Below, piece after piece: positions 7,869 through 12,717 of a stretch of DNA of 12,717 nucleotides. Position 1 is the stretch's first letter. The number at the start of each line of letters is the position of its first letter. A program made the position numbers and the translations under genes. The stretch is taken from positions 1 to 12,717 of the forward strand of contig JBAWXE010000082.1 of assembly GCA_037144255.1 (NCBI GenBank), read 5' to 3'. The notes beneath the pieces are model-generated. The model searched no databases. It saw only the letters and a program-made list of their open reading frames with translations, and had not been told where the DNA came from. Source of the stretch: JBAWXE01 sp037144255 (GTDB lineage Bacteria > Bacteroidota > Bacteroidia > Chitinophagales > Chitinophagaceae).

Positions 7869-9200
7869 TTATTTCTTCTCTTCAGACTTTGGTAAATAAT
7901 ACACCACTAGGCGATTATTCTTAGTAAAGTATTTTTCGGCTACACGTTTCAGATCGGCACGGGTTACTTTATTATAACGTTCCAGTTCTGTATTGATCAG
8001 ATTGGCATTACCTAGGAAAGTATAGTCCGTAGCAAGGTTTGTTACCACACCCAGAATAGTTTGGTTCTGATTTACGAATTCATTTTCTATCTGATTCTGA
8101 AGCTTTTGGAATTCCATATCACTTACATCTGCACTCTTTACTTTTTCTACTTCGGCCAGCATAGCTTGTTCCAGATCTTCAGGTTTTACACCTGCATTGG
8201 CAATGCCAAACATCATGGCTATACTTGGATCTTCATTAGGTATAGAGAAAGCACCTGATTCTAATGCTTTTTGTTGTTTGTCAACCAGTTCTTTATGAAG
8301 ACGTGAACTCTTGCCCTGAGATAACAGTTGTGTCAGCATTTGCATTGCATAGTAATCATCAGTACCTATCTTAGGTATATGATAAGCAACAATGACTGCA
8401 GGTAATTGCACATTGTCGTAAAAATTTACACGTCTTTCAGCTGTTTGTTCTGGCTCCTTAACCGTAGGGCGAGGGATAGCGTTTTTACCCTTAGGTATTT
8501 CACCAAAGTATTTCTTTATGAACTCTTTGGTTTTATTCATGTCTATATCGCCACCTATTACTATAGTTGCATTATTAGGTACATAGAATGTTCTGTAGAA
8601 ATTCATGAACTCTTCCAAAGTAGCCTGATTGATATACTGCTCTTTACCTATTGGTGTCCAACGGTAAGGATGTACAGTGAAATCATTCTCATACACTACG
8701 TTCAACAACTGTCCGTAAGGGGTATTGTCGTAACTCTGTTTCTTTTCTTCTTTTACTACTTTACGTTGTGTCTCTACTCCTACTTCGTCTATCTTAGCAT
8801 GTAGCATACGTTCAGACTCCATCCATAATGCCAGTTCTATTTGATTAGATGGCAATACCTCGTAATAGAATGTACGGTCTTGTGAAGTGTTGGCATTCAA
8901 TTTTCCACCGGCTGCTTGTACCAGTTTCATATATTCACCACGTTTAATATTCTCACTTCCTTCAAACAAAAGGTGTTCAAAGAAGTGTGCGAATCCTGTA
9001 CGTTGTGGGTCTTCGTTCTTAGAACCTACATGGTACATTACAGATACGGCTACGATAGGGGTAGCATGGTCTTCATGCAGAATAATGTGCAGTCCGTTAG
9101 GAAGGTCATATTCCGAAAAATTGATCTTACCCCCTGCCTGTGCTTGCGATGTGAGTACAGTAGCACCCAACAGCAGAGTATAAAAAGCGTTTCGCTTCAT
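7869..9200 (-). CDS. M16 family zinc metallopeptidase, catalytic subunit
   Basis: The 443-residue product has a signal peptide; cleavage after Ala20 (SQA) would leave Gln21 first. The inverted zinc motif HFFEH (72-76) gives His72 and His76 as ligands and Glu75 as the catalytic base; the third ligand is expected at Glu151 or Glu152 in VVKEEKKQ. The typical context GFAHFFEHLLFEGSEN and the following AGGKLNA (97-103) are present. The second half (about 220-435) looks like the inactive M16 repeat but lacks the LREKxGxxY Arg/Tyr motif, which is found in the next gene instead. This matches two-gene M16B peptidases in which both subunits build one active site for degrading peptides. A sigma-54-like promoter and a TAnnTTTG element lie just upstream. 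The substrate is unknown. Confidence 0.92.
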   Translation of the reverse strand: MKRNAFYTLLLGATVLTSQAQAGGKINFSEYDLPNGLHIILHEDHATPIVAVSVMYHVGSKNEDPQRTGFAHFFEHLLFEGSENIKRGEYMKLVQAAGGKLNANTSQDRTFYYEVLPSNQIELALWMESERMLHAKIDEVGVETQRKVVKEEKKQSYDNTPYGQLLNVVYENDFTVHPYRWTPIGKEQYINQATLEEFMNFYRTFYVPNNATIVIGGDIDMNKTKEFIKKYFGEIPKGKNAIPRPTVKEPEQTAERRVNFYDNVQLPAVIVAYHIPKIGTDDYYAMQMLTQLLSQGKSSRLHKELVDKQQKALESGAFSIPNEDPSIAMMFGIANAGVKPEDLEQAMLAEVEKVKSADVSDMEFQKLQNQIENEFVNQNQTILGVVTNLATDYTFLGNANLINTELERYNKVTRADLKRVAEKYFTKNNRLVVYYLPKSEEKK

Positions 9201-9220
9201 AATTAATTATTATTTGGCGG

Positions 9221-9228
9221 CAAAAATA
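9221..9228 (-). promoter_or_regulatory. Candidate TAnnTTTG -7 element upstream of the M16 operon
   Basis: The minus strand reads TATTTTTG, an exact TAnnTTTG match 20 nt before the ATG at 9200. A TTTG-type -33 box is not found at the usual distance (TGTG is there instead). It overlaps the transcription start predicted for the sigma-54-like element at 9234-9249, so the two would be alternatives or competitors. Confidence 0.3.
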
Positions 9229-9233
9229 GTGTT

Positions 9234-9249
9234 TGCAATCAGAATGCCA
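9234..9249 (-). promoter_or_regulatory. Sigma-54-like -24/-12 promoter facing the M16 peptidase operon
   Basis: On the minus strand the intergenic sequence reads TGGCATTCTGATTGCA. The sigma-54 consensus is TGGCAC-N5-TTGCA; here TGGCA and TTGCA are both exact, the sixth base of the -24 box is T instead of C, and the invariant GG and GC pairs are exactly 10 nt apart. The predicted start is near 9223, leaving a leader of about 23 nt before the ATG at 9200. A sigma-54 activator is encoded at 2859-4109. The match and position are seen directly; function is inferred. Confidence 0.5.
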
Positions 9250-9318
9250 CAGCACATGGGAAAAAATTACCCCGAAATTCACCTATGAGATGCATATTTG
9301 CACTCAAATTGATTTCGT

Positions 9319-9972
9319 ATGATAAATACTGTGTTGTTTGATATGGACGGACTGCTGCTGGATACTGAGCCTCTATGGGGCGAAAGCATGCTGCGTGTGG
9401 CCGAAAAACATGGTATTCCTATCACTCGCAACAGATTTAAGGAAACAACAGGATTACGCATATATGAGGTAACAGATTACTGGGCCCTCAAATATCCATG
9501 GCAGGGTAGTACTGCTATGAATGTGGCAGAGGAGATACTGGACGATATTATAGAAAGCTCTAAACAAAAAGGCACTGTGCTACCCGGTGTAATAAAGACA
9601 CTGGAATTACTAAAAGAGAATGGTTATAAAGTAGGGCTGGCATCTTCATCTCCCGCTAGAATGATACACACTTTGGTAGACCATTTTTCATTGACTCATT
9701 ACTTCGATCATATATCATCTGCCGATGCTGTAGACTTAGGCAAACCACACCCCGCAGTTTTTATGCATTGTGCTGATGCTTTAAAGTCCTCTGCTTTGCA
9801 ATGCTTGGTACTGGAAGACTCTGTAAATGGTATGATAGCAGGCAAGGCTGCCCGTATGAAAGTATTAGTAGTGCCAGATGCTGTACATTACAACGACCCT
9901 CGTTTTGCATTAGCAGATGCTAAACTGAACACACTAGAGGATTTTGATTTGGAAATGGTGAAGGGGATTTAG
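9319..9972 (+). CDS. hxpB: HAD-superfamily sugar-phosphate phosphatase, HxpB/YniC-like
   Basis: The 217-residue product is a subfamily IA HAD hydrolase. The nucleophile motif DMDG (Asp8, Asp10) opens the protein and is followed by LLLDTEPLW. A helical cap runs from about 16 to 85. Motif II is in GLASSS (106-111), motif III Lys142 in GKPHP (141-145), and motif IV is LEDSVNG (165-171) with Asp167 as a magnesium ligand. The cap and the GKPHPAVFMHCADAL stretch resemble E. coli YniC/HxpB, which dephosphorylates hexitol and 2-deoxyglucose phosphates; beta-phosphoglucomutase relatives are the main alternative. It is the only plus-strand gene in the window, diverges from the M16 pair, and has a probable single-gene transcript. 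A near-match CATATTTG ends 18 nt before the start. The symbol is a family-level guess. Confidence 0.85.
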   Translation: MINTVLFDMDGLLLDTEPLWGESMLRVAEKHGIPITRNRFKETTGLRIYEVTDYWALKYPWQGSTAMNVAEEILDDIIESSKQKGTVLPGVIKTLELLKENGYKVGLASSSPARMIHTLVDHFSLTHYFDHISSADAVDLGKPHPAVFMHCADALKSSALQCLVLEDSVNGMIAGKAARMKVLVVPDAVHYNDPRFALADAKLNTLEDFDLEMVKGI

Positions 9973-9981
9973 AGGATTGAG

Positions 9982-10560
9982 TTAAATCATTGTACGTGAT
10001 AATTCTCGTTTTACTATCCATAAACCATTAATGTTTTCATAAACAGATAATATCTGTTCTCCGCATAATCCACCACAAAAAAGCCCATAATAGAAAATTG
10101 CCTTACGTCCTGAGTCAAAGAAAATTGGTATAGATATTTCAAAATATCTATAGACTCCCATTTTTTTGTTTAAATAATACCATCCATCTTTATAACGTCT
10201 ATTAAAGACTTTATGAATCTTAGAGTTGGAAACTAGTTTTGAATTGATTAGTTTATTCTCATCTAGTTGGAAAGTCTCTAAACTATTGATATTATTATAG
10301 ATTGAGGCACTATCAAGAATGTTAATGATATCTGTTATAGGGCCATTATTAGCATCTAAATAATTTCTACTGAATAACCTTTTGTCAAATGCTTTAAAAT
10401 TGACTTTATCTAAAATGTAATTTTCTCCCTTATAAAAGGAATCGAGCTTAATTTTATCTGATAGAACTTGATTAATAAACTGATAAATAGAGTCAACATT
10501 ATTATTCCCGGCTTTTGCAAATTGAGGTAATAAAAGCAATATGAATAATAGTTTCTTCAT
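9982..10560 (-). CDS. Secreted protein of unknown function, AT-rich
   Basis: I do not recognise a named family. The 192-residue product begins with a clear signal peptide (MKKLLFILLLLPQFAKA, likely cut after Ala17), so it is exported to the periplasm or beyond. The mature part is rich in Asn, Ile, Lys and Tyr. Its most distinctive feature is near the C-terminus: FYYGLFCGGLCGEQILSVYE (156-175), with two cysteines four apart among glycines, followed by NGLWIVKRELS. I recall similar CGGLCG tails in uncharacterised Bacteroidota proteins. The gene starts 14 bp after the stop of the glutaminyl cyclase gene and is probably co-transcribed with it. Base composition differs from its neighbours: sampled 60-base stretches are about 25-28% GC, against about 52% in the adjacent cyclase gene, which suggests transfer or relaxed selection. 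Confidence 0.8.
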   Translation of the reverse strand: MKKLLFILLLLPQFAKAGNNNVDSIYQFINQVLSDKIKLDSFYKGENYILDKVNFKAFDKRLFSRNYLDANNGPITDIINILDSASIYNNINSLETFQLDENKLINSKLVSNSKIHKVFNRRYKDGWYYLNKKMGVYRYFEISIPIFFDSGRKAIFYYGLFCGGLCGEQILSVYENINGLWIVKRELSRTMI

Positions 10561-10574
10561 GTAGTTTTTGTTTT

Positions 10575-11402
10575 CTAATTATCCAATTTCACCTCAAATA
10601 ATTTAGGCCAGTATTTACCGGTAATGAAAATACGGTTAGTAGCAGTATCGTAGGCTATACCATTCATTACTTCGGGGGCTTTAGGGTCTGTTTGTGATAT
10701 AGGTGGTATGCCTGTTTTCTCACGCAGGTCACTCAGGTCTGCACGGCCCACTACCTGTCCGCTATTAGGGTCTATCTTCAGTATGATGTCTGTACGCCAT
10801 ACATTGGCATATATAAAGCCTTTGATGTATTCCAGCTCATTGATATTATCTACTGCACCACGCTCATCATTTACGCCCACTTGTTTTACTTCTTGCAGGC
10901 TGCTAGGGTCTAGGTAGTGTAATATGTTACTGCCATCATCAAATATCAGGTACTTACCATCATTGGTCATTCCCCAACCTTCAGCAGCTGGTATAGAGAA
11001 AGTACGTTCTTGTTTCAGTGTTTTCTGGTCATATACAAAACCTGTTCTTTCACGATAGGTCAGTTGGTATATCTTACCATTCAGTATGGTCAGCCCTTCA
11101 CCAAAATATTTATTATCCATTTTGGTTTGCATCAGCACTTTACCTGTTTTCAGGTCTGTTTTTCTTAGGTCAGATGTACCATATTCCCCTACAGACTCAT
11201 ACAAGGTACCATTCACATATTCCAACCCTTCTGTAAAAGCAGCACGATCATGTGGATATTCATTTACTACCTGATAGCCAATAGGTGTAGGTACTACTGT
11301 AGTAGCAGGAGTTGTACTAGTAGAAGAGGTATTGTTGTCTTCACTCTTAGGGCTGTTACAAGCAGCCACAAACAATAAGCTGATAAAAAATATACGGCGC
11401 AT
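10575..11402 (-). CDS. Glutaminyl-peptide cyclotransferase, plant-type beta-propeller lipoprotein
   Basis: The 275-residue product carries a lipoprotein signal with lipobox VAAC (12-15, Cys15), then a Ser/Thr/Asn-rich tether (16-40), then a beta-propeller domain of the type I glutaminyl cyclase family. Recognisable conserved blocks are PHDRAAFTEGLEY (50-62), FGEGLTILNGKIYQLTYRE (100-118), EGWGMTNDGKYLIFDDGS (141-158), NELEYIKGFIYANVW (188-202) and NGIAYDTATNRIFITGKYW (247-265). These enzymes convert N-terminal Gln of exported proteins to pyroglutamate. The lipid anchor puts it in the periplasm or at a membrane, where signal-peptidase products with N-terminal Gln appear. It lies 50 bp downstream of rarA and directly upstream of the AT-rich secreted-protein gene. 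The family call is confident; the physiological targets are inferred. Confidence 0.88.
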   Translation of the reverse strand: MRRIFFISLLFVAACNSPKSEDNNTSSTSTTPATTVVPTPIGYQVVNEYPHDRAAFTEGLEYVNGTLYESVGEYGTSDLRKTDLKTGKVLMQTKMDNKYFGEGLTILNGKIYQLTYRERTGFVYDQKTLKQERTFSIPAAEGWGMTNDGKYLIFDDGSNILHYLDPSSLQEVKQVGVNDERGAVDNINELEYIKGFIYANVWRTDIILKIDPNSGQVVGRADLSDLREKTGIPPISQTDPKAPEVMNGIAYDTATNRIFITGKYWPKLFEVKLDN

Positions 11403-11452
11403 ATGAGGCGTTAAACTAAGATTTTTTTGTTTTTTCTACATTATTTTTCTGC

Positions 11453-12717
11453 TCAATAGCCATATTTGTCTTTCCAGCAATGTTTCAGATAATCTCTCAG
11501 TCTGGCTTCTGCTGCATTATTACCCGGTTCATATAGTTTGGTACCTGCTATTTCATCAGGCAGAAATTCCTGACTCACAAAATTGCCTTCATAGTCGTGT
11601 GCATATTGGTAACCCTTGCCATAGTCCATCTTTTTCATCAGTTGGGTAGGGGCATTGCGTATAGTCAATGGAACTGACAGATCTCCTGTCCTTCGTACCA
11701 GATCCATGGCTTTACCTATGGCCATATAGGCTGCATTGCTTTTGGGTGATGATGCCAGATAAGTAGCTGTTTGCGATAATATGATCCTGCATTCCGGATA
11801 TCCTATTAGCTCTACCGCTTGAAAACAATTAGTAGCCAACAGCAATGCATTAGGATTAGCATTACCTATATCTTCACTAGCTAGTATTACCATACGTCTA
11901 GCTATGAATTTAGGGTCTTCTCCACCTTCTATCATCCTTGCCAGCCAATATACTGCTGCATTGGGATCGCTGCCTCGCATAGATTTTATAAACGCCGAAA
12001 TAATATCGTAGTGCTGTTCTCCTGTTTTATCATATAGTGCCATTTTACTCTGTACTATATTTTGCACAATATCATTCGTGATATTCTTTTCATTAACAGG
12101 CATAGATGATGCTATCAATTCCAGCAGATTCAAAAGTCTGCGGGCATCGCCACCACTCAATTGTATCAGTGCTTCCCATTCGTTTACATGCAGTTGCTGT
12201 GCATGCAACCATTTGTCCTCTGCCATGGCATTTTGTACCAATGCTTTCAAGTGTTCTTCTGTAAGAGACTTGAGTACATACACCTGACAACGACTCAATA
12301 AGGCGCTTATCACCTCAAATGAAGGATTCTCTGTTGTAGCACCTATCAGCGTGATGATGCCTTTCTCTACAGCACCTAATAGACTATCCTGTTGTGCTTT
12401 ATTAAAGCGATGTATCTCATCTATAAAGAGTAGGGCATGACCACCAAGTCTGGCTTGCTCTATTACATTGCGCACCTCTTTTACACCACTATCTATAGCA
12501 CTCAGTGTAAAAAAAGGTATCTGCAATGAATGTGCTATTATTTGTGCTAATGTAGTCTTTCCCACACCCGGTGGCCCCCAGAAAATAATAGAATGCGCTT
12601 TGCCACCATGTATCATTTGCTCCAGCACTTTGCCATTTCCTACTAGATGCTCCTGACCAATGAATTCCTCCAATGTTTGCGGCCGCATTCGTTCTGCTAA
12701 TGGTATCTGTTTATTAT
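11453..12717 (-). CDS. rarA: Replication-associated recombination protein A (RarA/MgsA), 5' end beyond the window
   Basis: The reading frame stays open to the right edge; 420 residues are visible. The first Met in the frame (12686-12688) is not the start: the nine codons before it read NKQIPLAER, and family members begin with PLAxRMRPxTLxExxGQ, so the true start lies just outside. Numbered from that internal Met, the AAA+ motifs are Walker A GPPGVGKT (38-45), Walker B LLFIDE (86-91), sensor 1 GATTENP (116-122) and SRC (132-134) with the arginine finger. The C-terminal half has the RarA blocks GDARRLLNLLE, MRGSDPNAAVYWLARM and ASEDIGNANP, which mediate tetramer formation. RarA acts on DNA ends at stalled replication forks and interacts with SSB in known bacteria. 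It is intact over the visible part. Confidence 0.95.
   Translation of the reverse strand, partial: NKQIPLAERMRPQTLEEFIGQEHLVGNGKVLEQMIHGGKAHSIIFWGPPGVGKTTLAQIIAHSLQIPFFTLSAIDSGVKEVRNVIEQARLGGHALLFIDEIHRFNKAQQDSLLGAVEKGIITLIGATTENPSFEVISALLSRCQVYVLKSLTEEHLKALVQNAMAEDKWLHAQQLHVNEWEALIQLSGGDARRLLNLLELIASSMPVNEKNITNDIVQNIVQSKMALYDKTGEQHYDIISAFIKSMRGSDPNAAVYWLARMIEGGEDPKFIARRMVILASEDIGNANPNALLLATNCFQAVELIGYPECRIILSQTATYLASSPKSNAAYMAIGKAMDLVRRTGDLSVPLTIRNAPTQLMKKMDYGKGYQYAHDYEGNFVSQEFLPDEIAGTKLYEPGNNAAEARLRDYLKHCWKDKYGY

Noticed and set aside
5612..9238. The 9-mer TGTTTGCAA occurs upstream of both miaB (5612-5620) and the M16 operon (9230-9238), suggesting a shared operator.
   Set aside because: It lies at different distances from the two start codons, and in the second case it overlaps the sigma-54-like element. 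Two copies of a 9-mer in AT-rich intergenic DNA are weak evidence.
9293..9300. CATATTTG as a promoter -7 element for the phosphatase gene.
   Set aside because: It misses the first T of TAnnTTTG and has no -33 partner at the usual distance; kept only as a remark in the gene entry.
9273..9317. Inverted repeat CGAAAT (9273-9278) and ATTTCG (9312-9317) in the divergent intergenic region as an activator-binding site.
   Set aside because: Only six bases match, with a 33-bp spacer, and the position is not diagnostic for a sigma-54 upstream activating sequence.
9973..9981. A shared terminator between the converging phosphatase and orphan genes.
   Set aside because: The gap is only 9 bp and I see no convincing GC-rich hairpin with a T tract there or in the adjacent gene ends.
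11403..11452. T-rich tract between rarA and the cyclase gene as a terminator.
   Set aside because: No inverted repeat precedes the T- or A-rich run on either strand, so there is no hairpin to support termination.

Overview
The window looks like a chromosomal housekeeping segment from a member of the Bacteroidota, probably close to the Chitinophagales. The cues are moderate-to-low GC, TAnnTTTG-type promoter elements, little recognisable Shine-Dalgarno sequence, signal peptides followed by Gln, an LptE lipoprotein of the Bacteroidota type, and a two-subunit M16 peptidase whose partner carries a LolA-like tail. No tRNA, rRNA, CRISPR array, insertion sequence or phage gene was seen. Ten of the eleven genes lie on the minus strand, and both window ends cut through a gene.

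Right end, reading leftwards on the minus strand: rarA (AAA+ recombination/replication factor, 5' end outside the window), then a lipoprotein glutaminyl cyclase of the beta-propeller type, then an AT-rich secreted protein of unknown function. The single plus-strand gene (9319-9972) is a HAD sugar-phosphate phosphatase that converges on this last gene with only 9 bp between them. It diverges from the M16 gene pair across a 118-bp intergenic region. That region contains the most striking regulatory signal in the window, a close match to a sigma-54 (-24/-12) promoter pointing at the M16 pair.

Centre (5737-9200): an M16 zinc peptidase with an intact HxxEH motif, followed by a larger M16 paralogue that has lost HxxEH but has the Arg/Tyr pair. 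Together they look like the two halves of a heterodimeric periplasmic peptidase. The second gene ends in a strong, probably bidirectional hairpin terminator.

Left part (1-5596): miaB (tRNA methylthiolation), a sigma-54 activator without a receiver domain, lptE (LPS transport lipoprotein), an acidic TPR-containing protein, secG (translocon subunit) and mltG (endolytic transglycosylase, 3' end outside the window). Spacing from miaB to secG is tight, with a 4-bp ATGA overlap between the TPR gene and secG, so these are probably one operon. A hairpin terminator follows secG and sits almost on top of the mltG start.

The common theme is cell-envelope biogenesis: protein export, LPS transport, peptidoglycan trimming, periplasmic proteolysis and N-terminal pyroglutamate formation. 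The most testable ideas are that the receiver-less activator drives the sigma-54-like promoter of the M16 pair, and that the glutaminyl cyclase modifies the Gln expected at the mature N-terminus of both M16 proteins. I see no clearly new multi-gene defence or mobile system here.
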